Assembly: GCA_036001465.1 (NCBI GenBank) | Contig: DASYUH010000007.1 | Coordinates: 1 to 64,000, forward strand | Origin: Candidatus Polarisedimenticolia bacterium | GTDB taxonomy: Bacteria; Acidobacteriota; Polarisedimenticolia; Gp22-AA2 | Reading direction: 5' to 3' | DNA: 64,000 nt | Shown here: positions 10,064-19,637 of the stretch, one piece after another | How positions within the stretch are numbered: the first letter of the stretch is position 1 | Layout: every line of letters starts with the position of its first letter | The notes under the pieces: generated by a model | Database searches by the model: none | What the model saw: the letters and a program-made list of their open reading frames with translations, nothing else | Told to the model about the DNA's origin: nothing | Position numbers and translations under genes: made by a program

Positions 10064-10937
10064 GATCTTCGAGCGCGGCCATCAGGTGCTCGTCGAGGAT
10101 CTGCGCCTGCCGCGCAGGGTCCGCCTGGGCCCCGCCGGCCGGCTCGGGGACGATGGCGTCGATGATCTCCAGCTCCTTGAGGTCCGGTGCGGTGATCCTC
10201 ATGGCACGCGCCGCCTCGCGTGACTTCCCCTGGTCGGACCACAGAATCGCCGCACATCCCTCGGGGCTGATCACCGAGTAGACCGCGTGCTCCAGCATCA
10301 GGATGCGGTCGCCGATGGCGATCGCCAGGGCCCCGCCGCTTCCCCCTTCCCCCGTCACCGTGACGATCGTCGGCACGCTCAGGCGCGCCATGGTGCGCAG
10401 GCTCACCGCGATCGCCTCGGCCTGACCCCGCTCCTCGGCGCCTTTGCCCGGATAGGCGCCCGGCGTGTCGACGAACGTGAACAGCGGCCGTCGGAATTTT
10501 TCCGCCAGCTCCATGACGCGCACCGCCTTGCGGTAGCCCTCGGGCCGCGGCATCCCGAAGTTGCGGCGCACCTTCTCACGGGTATCGCGCCCCTTCTGGT
10601 GACCGATGAGCGCCACCGGCGCTCCCTTGTAGATGGCGAAGCCCGCGACGATGGCCGGATCGTCGGCGTACTTCCGATCGCCGTGGATCTCGACGAAGTC
10701 GGTGAACAGGAGCCCGATGTAATCCAGAGTGTAGGGGCGCTTGGGGTGGCGGGCCACGAGGGCGCGCTGCCAGGGCGTCAATCGCGCGTAGACTTCCTGG
10801 CGCAGGACCTGGAGGCGGCGTTCCAGCCGCTCGATTTCGTCGGCGCGATCCTCGCCGCCCGGCACGCCGGAGAGCTCCTCGATCTTCTTCTCCAGCTCGC
10901 GCAGCGGCCGTTCGAAATCGTCTTCCTCGGCGGCCAT
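9975..10937 (-). CDS. accA: Acetyl-CoA carboxylase carboxyltransferase subunit alpha
   Basis: Forms the carboxyltransferase with AccD and makes malonyl-CoA for fatty-acid synthesis. The 320 residues from the ATG at 10937 match the usual ~319. An N-terminal coiled coil ([18 protein letters not shown]) precedes conserved blocks such as [37 protein letters not shown] and [12 protein letters not shown] longer reading from TTG 10973 is unlikely. It is the last gene of murJ-dtd-xerD-accA; accD is not in the window. Confidence 0.97.
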   Translation of the reverse strand: MAAEEDDFERPLRELEKKIEELSGVPGGEDRADEIERLERRLQVLRQEVYARLTPWQRALVARHPKRPYTLDYIGLLFTDFVEIHGDRKYADDPAIVAGFAIYKGAPVALIGHQKGRDTREKVRRNFGMPRPEGYRKAVRVMELAEKFRRPLFTFVDTPGAYPGKGAEERGQAEAIAVSLRTMARLSVPTIVTVTGEGGSGGALAIAIGDRILMLEHAVYSVISPEGCAAILWSDQGKSREAARAMRITAPDLKELEIIDAIVPEPAGGAQADPARQAQILDEHLMAALEDLRIVPSSELVETRYQKFRRMGTFGQAKFF

Positions 10938-11017
10938 GTCGGTAGTCAAGCACACGCGCTCGAACGGTGTCAAGCAACCGGACGGACGATCCGGTTCCGC
11001 CGGCGGTCGTCGCCGCG

Positions 11018-11914
11018 TCAGGCGCGCGGGTGGAAGTCCCTGTAGATCTTCCGCAGCCGCTCGCGGTTGATGTGCGTGTAGATCTGCGTCGTGGAAATGT
11101 CGGCGTGGCCCAGCATCATCTGGACGGAGCGCAGATCCGCGCCGCGCTCCAGCAGGTGGGTTGCGAACGAGTGGCGGAGCACGTGCGGGCTGAGCTTGCC
11201 GCGCAGCCCGACCGTCCTCCCGTAGCGCTTGAGGATCTTCCAGAAGCCCTGGCGGCTCAGGCCGCGGCCGCGGCTGTTGAGGAAGAGCGCCGGGTGGCCC
11301 CCGCCGCTCTCCACGATGCGCGGGCGCCCTCCTTCCAGATAGGCGCGCAGCTTCTGCGAGGCCTGCCGCCCCATCGGCACCAGACGCTCCTTGCTCCCCT
11401 TGCCGACGCAGCGCAGGTAGCCAGCCTCCAGGTTGAGGTCGCGAAGGCGCAGGGACACCAGCTCGGAGACGCGCAGCCCGGTCGCGTACAGGAGCTCGAC
11501 CATCGCCGCGTCGCGCAGGCCCAGGGGCGTCCCCGTGTCCGGCGACCCGAGCAGCCGATCCACCTCTTCGAGCGTCAGATAGCGCGGCAGGGACTTGAGC
11601 GTACGGGGCGAGCGGACCAGCGCCGTGGGATCGTCGCTCACCACCTTCTCGGCCACGAGGAAGCGGTAGAACATCCGCACCGTGTTCAGGGCGCGGGCGA
11701 TCGAACGGGCGGACAGCCCGTCCTTCGACAGGCGGCGCGCGAACTCGTCGACCTCCCCCTGCCGGATCTGCCGCGCGCTGCGCGCCTTGAGATTCATGAA
11801 GCGGCCGAACTTCGCGAGATCGTGCCCATACGCCAGGACGGAGTTCTTCGCCAGGCCGCGCTCGACGGTCAGGTAGTGCAGGAAGTCCTCGATGAGCGGA
11901 CCGTTGTTCTTCAT
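11018..11914 (-). CDS. xerD: Tyrosine recombinase XerD/XerC family
   Basis: Resolves chromosome dimers at dif. The 298 residues equal the length of E. coli XerD. An N-terminal SAM-like domain ([18 protein letters not shown]) precedes the catalytic Arg ([13 protein letters not shown]), Lys ([13 protein letters not shown]), [26 protein letters not shown] and the nucleophilic Tyr. All catalytic residues are present, in contrast to the element integrase at 19638. The ATG overlaps the dtd stop (ATGA). Confidence 0.93.
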   Translation of the reverse strand: MKNNGPLIEDFLHYLTVERGLAKNSVLAYGHDLAKFGRFMNLKARSARQIRQGEVDEFARRLSKDGLSARSIARALNTVRMFYRFLVAEKVVSDDPTALVRSPRTLKSLPRYLTLEEVDRLLGSPDTGTPLGLRDAAMVELLYATGLRVSELVSLRLRDLNLEAGYLRCVGKGSKERLVPMGRQASQKLRAYLEGGRPRIVESGGGHPALFLNSRGRGLSRQGFWKILKRYGRTVGLRGKLSPHVLRHSFATHLLERGADLRSVQMMLGHADISTTQIYTHINRERLRKIYRDFHPRA

Positions 11915-12354
11915 GGCCGGTTCTCGAGGATCAGGGTCACGGGACCGTCGTTCACCAGCTCGACCTCCATGTGCTCCCTGAAGCGGCCGGTGGCGATCGT
12001 GAGCGGACACCGCCGGAGCCGCTCCACGAACGCGTCGTAGAGCGGCTCGGCCTCCTCGGGAGGCGCGGCCCGCTCGAATCCGGGGCGGCGGCCCCGGCTC
12101 AGATCCCCGGCGAGCGTGAATTGCGACACGACGAGAATCCCGGCGCTCGTTTCCAGGGCCGAACGGTTCATCTTCCCCGCGCTGTCTTCGAAGATGCGCA
12201 TATGTATCACCTTGTCGGAAAACCAGTCAAGGTCCGAGGCGCGGTCGCCCCGTTCGAACCCGATCAGCACGAGCAGGCCCCGTTCGATGCGGCCGACGAC
12301 CTCGCCCTTCACACGCACCTCGGCGCGGGACACCCGCTGGATCACGCCCTTCAT
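11911..12354 (-). CDS. dtd: D-aminoacyl-tRNA deacylase
   Basis: Removes D-amino acids (and glycine) from mischarged tRNAs in the cytosol. The 147 residues carry the two DTD signatures: SQFTL, with its active-site Thr, and NDGPVT near the end. It starts at [15 protein letters not shown], overlapping the murJ stop by four bases, and overlaps xerD in the same way at its end. Confidence 0.96.
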   Translation of the reverse strand: MKGVIQRVSRAEVRVKGEVVGRIERGLLVLIGFERGDRASDLDWFSDKVIHMRIFEDSAGKMNRSALETSAGILVVSQFTLAGDLSRGRRPGFERAAPPEEAEPLYDAFVERLRRCPLTIATGRFREHMEVELVNDGPVTLILENRP

Positions 12355-13910
12355 CGCGGAGGCCTCACGACCGACGCCAGCAGGCGCACCTCCTGGCTCC
12401 CCAGCAGAACGAGCACGAGGACATAGACGGCTCCGCCGCCGGCGATGAGCGCGCCGAGCGCCAGGGCCTGCGCGCCAATCCCCTGCAGGGAGACGACATT
12501 CACCCAGAGAAGGGCGAGGAGCAGCGACGCGGTCATCGCCGCTCCTCCGGCGAGCGTGTGCCACGCGGTGCGCACCACGTCCCGGTCCAGGAAATTCCCT
12601 GCGCGCCGGCGCAGCATGAAGGCGAGGAGCGCCGCGTCCGCGAGAGCCGAGATCGAGGTGGACAGCGCGATGCCTCCGTGCCGCATCGGCCCGCGCAAGG
12701 CGAAGTTCAGCGCCAGGTGGAGAAAAAACGTCAACGCGCCGATCTTCACGGGAGTGCGCGTGTCGCGGTGCGCGTAGAACGCGGTCGCCAGGACGCTCAC
12801 GCCGGCGTAGGGCAGGAGCCCGATGGCGTAAAAGGCCAGGGCTCCCGAGGTCAGGACCGTGTCCTCGTGGGTGAAGCGGCCGCGCTCGAACAGCACCTGG
12901 ATGATCGGCACCCGCAGAACGATGAGCCCCAGGGTGGCCGGGATGCTGATGAACATCAGGAGCCGCATCGCCGTGGACAGGATGGATCGCACGCTCTCCC
13001 GGTCCTGTTCCGCCGTGGCTCGGGAGAGGGTGGGCAGGATCACGGTCGACAGGCTGATGACGAAGATCCCCAGCGCCAGCTCGGTCACCCGGTTGGCGTA
13101 ATACAGGAACGAGACGCTGCCGCTCTGGAGCGACGTGGCGAACTGGGAATCGATGACCAGGTTCACCTGGATGATCCCGACCCCGAACACGCGCGGCAGG
13201 ATCAGCCGGCCGATCTCCCGGAGCCCGTCGAGATCCAGGTCGTCCGGCGGGCGCAGGCTCATCCCCTGTCGCAAGAGCGCCGGGATCTGCACCGCCAGCT
13301 GCAGGAAGCCCCCCAAGATGACCCCGATCGCAAAGCCGTATGCCGGATCGGCGAACCGGTCCCGCAGCAGCCACGCCATGACGATGATCGACAGGTTCAG
13401 GAGCACCGGCGTGAACGCGGGCAGCGCGAACACATCGAAGGCGTTCAGGACCCCTCCCACCAGCGCCGCCAGCGAGATGAAGAAGATGTACGGAAACATC
13501 AGGCGGTTGAGGGAGACCGTGAGCGCCATCTTCTCCGGCGACACGGTGAATCCCCAGGCGAGGAGGCGAACCAGCCAGGGCGACAGCGCGATCCCCAGGG
13601 CGGTGATCACCGCCAGGACCGCGGCCATGGCGTACAGGACCGAGGACGAGAACCGCCACAGGGCCTTGCGATCGCCGGCCCTGAGGTAGCGCGCGAACGT
13701 CGGCACGAATGCCGAGGTCAGGGCCCCCTCGCCCACCAGACGGCGCAGCATGTTCGGGATGCGGTACGCGATGACGAATGCGTCGGACGAGTTGGCGGCG
13801 CCGAGAATGGCCGCCTGCAGGCTGTCCCGGAAGTAGCCGGCGATCCGGCTGAGCGTCGTCATGACGCTCATCGAGCCGGCCGCGCGGATCAATCCGCGCT
13901 CCTTGTCCAT
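12351..13910 (-). CDS. murJ: Lipid II flippase MurJ
   Basis: Integral membrane protein of the MOP superfamily that flips lipid II for peptidoglycan synthesis. It has 519 residues from the ATG at 13910, which is preceded by GGGAGGAGC. Conserved N-terminal motifs are [34 protein letters not shown] and [13 protein letters not shown], followed by repeated hydrophobic helices. It is the first gene of murJ-dtd-xerD-accA and is divergent from ssb. Confidence 0.96.
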   Translation of the reverse strand: MDKERGLIRAAGSMSVMTTLSRIAGYFRDSLQAAILGAANSSDAFVIAYRIPNMLRRLVGEGALTSAFVPTFARYLRAGDRKALWRFSSSVLYAMAAVLAVITALGIALSPWLVRLLAWGFTVSPEKMALTVSLNRLMFPYIFFISLAALVGGVLNAFDVFALPAFTPVLLNLSIIVMAWLLRDRFADPAYGFAIGVILGGFLQLAVQIPALLRQGMSLRPPDDLDLDGLREIGRLILPRVFGVGIIQVNLVIDSQFATSLQSGSVSFLYYANRVTELALGIFVISLSTVILPTLSRATAEQDRESVRSILSTAMRLLMFISIPATLGLIVLRVPIIQVLFERGRFTHEDTVLTSGALAFYAIGLLPYAGVSVLATAFYAHRDTRTPVKIGALTFFLHLALNFALRGPMRHGGIALSTSISALADAALLAFMLRRRAGNFLDRDVVRTAWHTLAGGAAMTASLLLALLWVNVVSLQGIGAQALALGALIAGGGAVYVLVLVLLGSQEVRLLASVVRPPR

Positions 13911-14043
13911 GCTCCTCCCGGCGGCCCCGGGGGCGCCCCGGAGCGGGGGGATTCTACGTGCCGGGAGCGGGCCTTGCAACCCGGGCAACGCGTCGGGTGT
14001 GATAACCTATCTGTCGGGAGCGATCGGAAACTGGGGGACGGTC

Positions 14044-14469
14044 ATGGCAAGCGTCAACAAGGTGATTCTCATCGGCAACCTCGGCCGGGATCCTGAGGTG
14101 CGCTACACGCAGAACGGCACCGCGGTGGCCAACTTCACGCTGGCCACGAACGAGGTCTGGAACGACAAGAGCGGTGAGCGCCAGGAACGGACCGAGTGGC
14201 ACCGGATCGTGGTGTGGGGCAAGCAGGCGGAGATCGCGCGCGAGCACCTGTCCAAAGGGAAGCAGGTCTACATCGAGGGATCGATCCAGACCCGCCAATG
14301 GGACGACCGCGAGGGGAACAAGCGGACCACCACCGAGATCAAGGCCCAGCGACTGATGATGATGGGCCGGGCCGATGCCGGCGAGTCCCGGATGAACGCC
14401 GCCGCCCCGCCCCCGGACGCGGCGCCCGAGGAGCCCGGCCCGCCGCCGGACGACGACATCCCCTTCTGA
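14044..14469 (+). CDS. ssb: Single-stranded DNA-binding protein
   Basis: Binds ssDNA in replication and repair. The 141 residues contain an OB fold ([20 protein letters not shown]...[12 protein letters not shown]...[15 protein letters not shown]), a short Pro-rich linker and the acidic tail DDDIPF that recruits partner proteins. The start is set by homology and by GGGGGAC upstream. Confidence 0.97.
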   Translation: MASVNKVILIGNLGRDPEVRYTQNGTAVANFTLATNEVWNDKSGERQERTEWHRIVVWGKQAEIAREHLSKGKQVYIEGSIQTRQWDDREGNKRTTTEIKAQRLMMMGRADAGESRMNAAAPPPDAAPEEPGPPPDDDIPF

Positions 14470-14677
14470 GCCTCTGAACGGCCGGCGGAGCGGATTCCCC
14501 CTGTCGAGGCCACTCTCTCAATGGCGCCTTGTCTTCCTGCCGGGCGTCGGGGGGTGGTGCGCGCGCCGCCTGCCGCGAGACGTCTCCTTCACGGCTGGCC
14601 GGAGGCGGACCGCCGGGGGCCGTCGGGCCGCGGCCATCCTGCCGCTCTTCGCCATGTTCACGTAGCGGCGCATCGCG
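14470..14677. other. Intergenic region between convergent ssb and the YfgM-like gene
   Basis: About 200 bases of GC-rich sequence. No gene, RNA or clear terminator could be recognised. Confidence 0.5.
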
Positions 14678-15403
14678 TCAGGAGAGATCGTCGATCTTCT
14701 TGCGCGCCTCGAACTGGTAGTCCGAATCGGGGAAATCGCTGACGATCTTGCGATAGGTCTTGATCGCCTCGTCCTTGCGGCCCAACGCCTCCTGGCACCG
14801 GGCGACCCCCATCAGCCCCTCTTCCTTCGGGAAGACCCCCTGGGCGTCCTCGGCCAGGGCCTGGTACTGAACGAGCGCCTCCGAGACGTTTCCCTCCTGC
14901 TCCCGCAGTCGACCCAGCTGGAAGCGCCCCATGGGGGCCAGGAAGTCTTCGGGATAGCGCGTCACGAGGTCGAGCAGCGCCTTGGTGGCGTCCTCCGGCT
15001 TCTTCAGGCCGGCCAGGGCGAGCCCCTTGTAGTAGAGCGCCTTGGGCGCGGCGCGCGAGGATCCGTGGCGCGACAGCAGCTCGTCCGTCAGCTCGAGCAG
15101 ACGCTGGTCCCGCTCCTCGGTCGTCGTGTACGTCTTCGTCCCGGGCGTCGCCTGCTGGAGCGACTCCAGGGAGGCCGCCACCGGCGCGCGGTAGGTCTCG
15201 ACGATCTGCCCCAGAAGGAAGGAGGCCTCCTCTTCGCTGGCGTTCATCCAGGAGCGCGCGGCGAAACCGGCGATCGCCAGCAGGACCACGCCGCCGGCCA
15301 CGAGCGCCATGGTCCGGGCGTGGTCTTCCACGTAGAGGGTGGATCGTTCGAAGACCGTCATCAGCTCATCGCGTTTGATGAGGTGTCGCTCCGACTTTTT
15401 CAT
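14678..15403 (-). CDS. YfgM-like membrane-anchored TPR protein
   Basis: 241 residues: a cytoplasmic N-terminus (KKSERHLIKRDELM), one membrane helix at about residues 33-52, then periplasmic TPR repeats (SRAAPKALYYKGLALAGLKKPEDATKALLDL and KDEAIKTYRKIVSDFPDSDYQFEA). This architecture matches YfgM/TPR_21 proteins that assist the Sec translocon and envelope folding. The function is inferred from architecture only. Confidence 0.75.
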   Translation of the reverse strand: MKKSERHLIKRDELMTVFERSTLYVEDHARTMALVAGGVVLLAIAGFAARSWMNASEEEASFLLGQIVETYRAPVAASLESLQQATPGTKTYTTTEERDQRLLELTDELLSRHGSSRAAPKALYYKGLALAGLKKPEDATKALLDLVTRYPEDFLAPMGRFQLGRLREQEGNVSEALVQYQALAEDAQGVFPKEEGLMGVARCQEALGRKDEAIKTYRKIVSDFPDSDYQFEARKKIDDLS

Positions 15404-15432
15404 GCTCTCCGCCTCACCGGCTCCTTCGAGGA

Positions 15433-15509
15433 TGGTGGGCCTGGCGTGACTTGAACACGCGGCACCCGGATTAGGAATCCGGTGCTCTATCCACCTGAGC
15501 TACAGGCCC
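15433..15509 (-). tRNA. tRNA-Arg (anticodon CCT)
   Basis: 77-nt cloverleaf on the minus strand. The acceptor stem GGGCCTG pairs with CAGGCCC, the discriminator is A and CCA is encoded. The anticodon loop TTCCTAA sits on a CCGGA/TCCGG stem, giving CCU for AGG codons. The T-arm carries GTTCAAGTC. Confidence 0.97.
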
Positions 15510-15522
15510 GTCGAGGGGCATC

Positions 15523-15552
15523 ACTCTACCGCCCGGCAGTGATCCCCGTCAA
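15523..15552 (-). promoter_or_regulatory. tRNA-Arg promoter
   Basis: TTGACG (15547-15552) and TAGAGT (15523-15528) with an 18-base spacer, ending 13 bases before the tRNA. The same TTGACN-N18-TA architecture is seen at both tRNA-Pro loci. Confidence 0.7.
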
Positions 15553-15660
15553 GCCGAGCGCCAGCGCCCTTCCCGCGGAATGCCGCTCGCCCGTTCGACG
15601 CTGGCGCGCTCGGGTGAAGGTGTGCGAGACTGACGGGGCGTTCGCGGAACGGGAGGAATC

Positions 15661-17385
15661 GTGCGCCGGCACCGTCCCATCGTCCTCGCCTGGACGCTGG
15701 TGCTCACCCTCGGGTCCATCGGATGCCTGGGGACCGCCCCGCCGTCCCCCGCGCCGGCGTCCCTCCGCGGCGCCGTGGCGTCGGCGGAGCCGGCGGCGAC
15801 GGCCGCCGGGCTCGGCATCCTCCGCGACGGAGGCAACGCCGTCGACGCCGCCGTGGCGGTGGCTCTGGCGCTGGCCGTCGTCCATCCCCAGGCGGGGAAT
15901 CTCGGCGGCGGCGGCTTCGCCCTGGTCAAATCGGGTGACCAGGTCGAGGCCCTCGATTTCCGGGAGGTCGCGCCGGCGGCTGCCTCGGCCTCGATGTATC
16001 TCGACAGCCAGGGGCAGCCCCGGGCCGAGGCCTCGCTCATCGGGCCCCTGGCCGCGGGCGTCCCGGGGTCGCCGGCCGGGCTCTACGAGCTGCACCGGCG
16101 CCATGGGACCCTCCCCTGGCCGGCCGTCGTCGCGCCGGCGCTGGAGCTTGCCAGAAACGGGTTCACGGTCACGCCGCGGCTGCAGGCGGCCCTCGAACAG
16201 TATCGCGACACCCTGGCCCGGTTCCCCGAAACGGCCGTGCTCTGGCTGCCCGAAGGAAGACCCCTCGCGGCCGGCATGGTCCTGCGGCTGCCGGACCTCG
16301 CCGCAACGCTCGAGGCGTACGCCGAGCGCGGGCCTCCCGCGCTGATGACCGGGAGGATCGCCGCGGCGGTCGAGGCGGCGTCGACCGTCCACGGCGGCAT
16401 CCTCACGGTCCGGGACCTCGGATCGTACCGCCCCCTGTGGCGCGACGCCCTCCGCTTCCGCGCCTTCGGCTGGGACGTCGCCTCGATGCCGCTCCCCTCG
16501 TCCGGCGGTCTCATCCTGGCGCAGAGCCTGGAGATGCTCGAGCGGCTGGACATCGACGCGGTTCCGGACGACAGCGCCGACCGGGATCACCTTCTGGCCG
16601 AGACCTGGCGGCGGGCCTTCGCCGATCGCTTCCTTCTGGGAGATCCCGCCCACACGAAAGCGGGCGCGTCGGAGCTTCTGGCCGCCGACTGGATCGCCTC
16701 CCGCGCCGCCGGGATCAATCCGAAGCAGGCCACTCCATCACGGGAGGTCCATCCCTGGCCGGGGGACGCCGGTTCGCAGGGGATCCCCGCCATGCGGCCG
16801 GCGGCCACGACGCATTTTTCCGTGGCCGACGGATCCGGGATGGTGGTCAGCCTCACGACCACGCTGAACGAATGGTTCGGTTGCGGACTCTATGTGCCGG
16901 GTGCCGGCTACTTCCTGAACAATGAGATGGACGACTTCGCGAGCGCGCCCGGCACGCCGAATCTCTACGGCCTGGTCCAGGGGGACGCGAACGCCGTCCG
17001 TTCCGGGGCGCGCATGCTCTCCTCGATGAGCCCGGTCGTGGCCTGGGGCAGGGGCGAGACCGTCGCCCTGGGGTCGCGCGGCGGAAGCCGCATTCCGACC
17101 GTCACGCTCCAGGTCCTGCTGCGCCTGATCCTGGGCCGCGAGACCCTGCAGGCGGCCGTCGATCATCCGCGCATCCACCACCAGTGGCTTCCCGACGAGA
17201 TCGTCGTCGAGCCGGACGCGCTCGGGCCCGAGGTGCTCGCCGACCTCGAGCGCCGGGGCCATCACGTGCGCAGCACGGCGGGGCTGGGGGAGGTGGCCGC
17301 CGTCCGCATCCTGCCGGACGGCCGGCTCGAGGCGGCGGCCGACGATCGTCGCAACCCCGGAGGCTCGGGAGTCCTGCAGCCCTGA
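15661..17385 (+). CDS. ggt: Gamma-glutamyltransferase (glutathione hydrolase), lipoprotein
   Basis: Transfers or hydrolyses the gamma-glutamyl group of glutathione and related peptides in the envelope. It has 574 residues. The signal peptide ends in a lipobox (GSIGC), suggesting a lipid anchor. The N-terminal block AEPAATAAGLGILRDGGNAVDAA is split here by function: it leads the large subunit. AATTHFSVAD contains the Thr expected to be the nucleophile and self-cleavage site. A Gly-rich SRGGSRIPT stretch lies near the end. The GTG start has GGGAGGAA upstream. Confidence 0.93.
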   Translation: MRRHRPIVLAWTLVLTLGSIGCLGTAPPSPAPASLRGAVASAEPAATAAGLGILRDGGNAVDAAVAVALALAVVHPQAGNLGGGGFALVKSGDQVEALDFREVAPAAASASMYLDSQGQPRAEASLIGPLAAGVPGSPAGLYELHRRHGTLPWPAVVAPALELARNGFTVTPRLQAALEQYRDTLARFPETAVLWLPEGRPLAAGMVLRLPDLAATLEAYAERGPPALMTGRIAAAVEAASTVHGGILTVRDLGSYRPLWRDALRFRAFGWDVASMPLPSSGGLILAQSLEMLERLDIDAVPDDSADRDHLLAETWRRAFADRFLLGDPAHTKAGASELLAADWIASRAAGINPKQATPSREVHPWPGDAGSQGIPAMRPAATTHFSVADGSGMVVSLTTTLNEWFGCGLYVPGAGYFLNNEMDDFASAPGTPNLYGLVQGDANAVRSGARMLSSMSPVVAWGRGETVALGSRGGSRIPTVTLQVLLRLILGRETLQAAVDHPRIHHQWLPDEIVVEPDALGPEVLADLERRGHHVRSTAGLGEVAAVRILPDGRLEAAADDRRNPGGSGVLQP

Positions 17386-17389
17386 GCGA

Positions 17390-18709
17390 TCAGGGAGCCT
17401 GGAGATTCTCCAGGACCGCCGCGAGCGCGGCGCGCACGCCGCTCCGGATGGACGCCTCGCGATCGGGGGCGTACAGGGAGGAATGGAGGGACGGAAGCGG
17501 CGTCCCGCCCGGCCGTCGGCTCTCCTCGATGCGCTGCGGCGCGATGGTTCCCAGGTTGAACATGAAGGCGGGGATCCCCTGCCGGCCGTAGTAGGTGAAG
17601 TCCTCCGACCCCATGATGGGAGGGACCTCCACGACGCGGTCGTCTCCCAGGGCCCGCTTCAGGCCCTGCACGGTGCGGCGCACCAGCTCGGGGTCGTTCA
17701 CGGTGGCCGGCGTGCTCTCGCCGATCGTCACGTCGGGCGGGCGCGGGGCCGCCGCCCCCGTGGCCTCGGCCAGCACGTTCCGCCGGATGCCGTCCAGGAG
17801 CCGCCGGCGGGTCTCGTCGCTGTACGAGCGCACGGTGAGCTGCAGATCCACGATGTCGGGAATGATGTTGTGCTTCGTCCCGCCGTGGATCGAGCCGACC
17901 GTGACGACCGCGGCCTCGATCGGGTTGATCTCCCGCGCGACGATCGTCTGCAGGGCCATGACGATGCGCGCCGCGATCACCACCGGATCGACCGTGGTGT
18001 GCGGCGCGGAGCCGTGCCCTCCCCGTCCGTACACGCGGATGTCGACGCTGTCCACGTTGGCGAACGCCGGGCCGGCGCGGTAGCCGACGACGCCCGTGGG
18101 CAGGTCGTCCTTGACGTGCATTCCGAGGACGGCGTCGGGCCGCGGAAAGCGCGAGAACAGACCGTCCGCGATCATCGCCTGGGCCCCCTTCACCCTCTCT
18201 TCCGCCGGCTGCCCGATCAGCACCACGGTCCCCGTCCACTGCGTCGACAGGGCGTTGAGGGCGCGCGCCAGCCCGACCAGGGTCGTCATGTGGATGTCGT
18301 GGCCGCAGGCGTGCATCACCGGCACCGGGCGGCCGGAATCGTCCGTCGCCATGACCGTGCTGGCGTACGGAAGGCCGGTCTCCTCCCGGACGGGAAGCGC
18401 GTCGAGGTCGGAGCGCCACATCACCGTCGGCCCCGCCCCGCGTTGGAGGACGGCCACCACACCGTGGCCGCCAACGCCGGGGGTCACCATGAAGCCCGCC
18501 GCCTTCAGCTCCGACGCGATGCGCGCGGCCGTCTCCTGCTCGTGCAGTGACAGCTCGGGGTGGGTGTGCAGGTGCCGGTAGAGCCCGTCCAGGAAGGCGT
18601 AATCCCTGTCGATGAGCCGGTCCAGCTCGGCCGGTGCGGGACCCGCTGCCAGGGAGGCCGCCGGGGCGGTCGCCAGGAGGGCGCAGAGGAGCGTCGCGAT
18701 CCGCGGCAT
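17390..18709 (-). CDS. M20 family amidohydrolase (hippuricase/IAA-amino acid hydrolase type), secreted
   Basis: Zinc amidohydrolase predicted to cut N-acyl amino acids. The 439 residues begin with a signal peptide (ALLATAPAASLAAG). M20D motifs are visible: LHTHPELSLHE, WRSDLDALPV, HACGHDIHMT (metal ligands), GQPAEER and MGSEDFTYYG. The gene ends four bases from the convergent ggt, and both may process extracellular peptide conjugates. Confidence 0.9.
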   Translation of the reverse strand: MPRIATLLCALLATAPAASLAAGPAPAELDRLIDRDYAFLDGLYRHLHTHPELSLHEQETAARIASELKAAGFMVTPGVGGHGVVAVLQRGAGPTVMWRSDLDALPVREETGLPYASTVMATDDSGRPVPVMHACGHDIHMTTLVGLARALNALSTQWTGTVVLIGQPAEERVKGAQAMIADGLFSRFPRPDAVLGMHVKDDLPTGVVGYRAGPAFANVDSVDIRVYGRGGHGSAPHTTVDPVVIAARIVMALQTIVAREINPIEAAVVTVGSIHGGTKHNIIPDIVDLQLTVRSYSDETRRRLLDGIRRNVLAEATGAAAPRPPDVTIGESTPATVNDPELVRRTVQGLKRALGDDRVVEVPPIMGSEDFTYYGRQGIPAFMFNLGTIAPQRIEESRRPGGTPLPSLHSSLYAPDREASIRSGVRAALAAVLENLQAP

Positions 18710-18714
18710 GGGGG

Positions 18715-19248
18715 TCAGTATGCGATGAGGCTGACGACGTCGATGCCGGGGAGCCGCGCGCGCCCCTCGAGAAAAGTCAGCTCGACGAGAAAACCGGCTC
18801 CGACGACGTGCCCCTGAAGCCTCTCGATCAGCCTGCGGGTGGCCGAGGCGGTGCCGCCGGTGGCCAGCAGATCATCCACGATCAGGACCCGCTCACCGGG
18901 ACGGATGGCGTCCTCGTGGATCTCCAGGCGGTCCGTGCCGTACTCGAGGGTGTATTCCTCCGTGACGCGCTTCCACGGGAGCTTCCCCGGCTTGCGCACC
19001 GGGACGAAGCCGGCGTCCAGGCTGACCGCGATCGCCGGGGCGAAGATGTAGCCGCGCGACTCGATGCCGACCACCTTCGCGATCCCCGACCGGTCGAAGC
19101 GCCCGGCCAGGGCGGTCATGGCGCGCTTCAGCGCCTCCTTGTCCATCAGAAGCGGCGTGATGTCCTTGAAGACGATTCCCTGCTTGGGAAAATCGGGGAC
19201 GTCCCGGATGTACTTCCGCAGCCCCAGATCGGAATCCTTGGTCGTCAA
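18715..19248 (-). CDS. apt: Adenine phosphoribosyltransferase
   Basis: Salvages adenine with PRPP to AMP. The 177 residues show YIRDVPDFPKQGIVFKDITPL and the PRPP-binding loop VLIVDDLLATGGTA. The start is a TTG that overlaps the acyP stop (TTGA), with GAGGTG upstream, so translation is coupled to acyP. Confidence 0.95.
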   Translation of the reverse strand: MTTKDSDLGLRKYIRDVPDFPKQGIVFKDITPLLMDKEALKRAMTALAGRFDRSGIAKVVGIESRGYIFAPAIAVSLDAGFVPVRKPGKLPWKRVTEEYTLEYGTDRLEIHEDAIRPGERVLIVDDLLATGGTASATRRLIERLQGHVVGAGFLVELTFLEGRARLPGIDVVSLIAY

Positions 19249-19517
19249 TAGCGCACCTCGAATTCTGAAGGGTCGGGGTCGATCTCGACCTCGCTCTCCT
19301 CGACGCCGCTGACCATGGCGCCGCGCGGCCCGTTCGCCAGGTGCTCGCGCAGCAGGCGGACGCTTTCCGCGGGCCCCGCCGCCAACACCTCGACCCGGCC
19401 GTCGGACAGGTTTCGCGCAAACCCCTTGAGCCCGAGACCCCGGGCGGCGCGCACGGTGAAGAAGCGGTACCCGACGCCCTGGACCACACCGCTGACCAGG
19501 AACCGGCTCGCCTTCAT
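19245..19517 (-). CDS. acyP: Acylphosphatase
   Basis: Small enzyme hydrolysing carboxyl-phosphate bonds. The 90 residues from ATG 19517 contain the signature VSGVVQGVGYRFFTVRAA, with the catalytic Arg, and LKGFARNLSDGRVEV, with the catalytic Asn. Only 11 bases separate the encoded tRNA-Pro CCA end from this ATG and no Shine-Dalgarno is seen, so it is probably read from the tRNA transcript. Confidence 0.93.
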   Translation of the reverse strand: MKASRFLVSGVVQGVGYRFFTVRAARGLGLKGFARNLSDGRVEVLAAGPAESVRLLREHLANGPRGAMVSGVEESEVEIDPDPSEFEVRY

Positions 19518-19528
19518 AGGAGAATGAA

Positions 19529-19605
19529 TGGTCGGGGCGAGTGGATTTGAACCACCGACCACCTGGTCCCGAACCAGGTGCGCTACCAGGCTGCGCTACG
19601 CCCCG
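19529..19605 (-). tRNA. tRNA-Pro (anticodon CGG), reconstituted at the element junction
   Basis: 77-nt cloverleaf: acceptor CGGGGCG with CGCCCCG, discriminator A, CCA encoded. The anticodon loop TTCGGGA on the CCTGG/CCAGG stem gives CGG. Bases from the anticodon loop to the 5' end belong to the 42-bp repeat also found at 27841-27882, so the 5' half is shared with the integrated element. Upstream DNA is the element's int gene. Confidence 0.97.
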
Positions 19606-19608
19606 ACT
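19567..19608. repeat. Left attachment site (attL), 42 bp
   Basis: Covers the tRNA-Pro(CGG) anticodon loop through its 5' end plus three upstream bases. It is identical to 27841-27882. The preceding and following bases differ at the two copies, so the repeat is exactly delimited. Confidence 0.93.
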
Positions 19609-19637
19609 TTAGAATCAACAACTTGTGCGCGGCAATG

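Noticed and set aside
10938-10973. Longer AccA start at TTG 10973
   Set aside because: The added residues are not typical of AccA and the ATG at 10937 gives the standard length.
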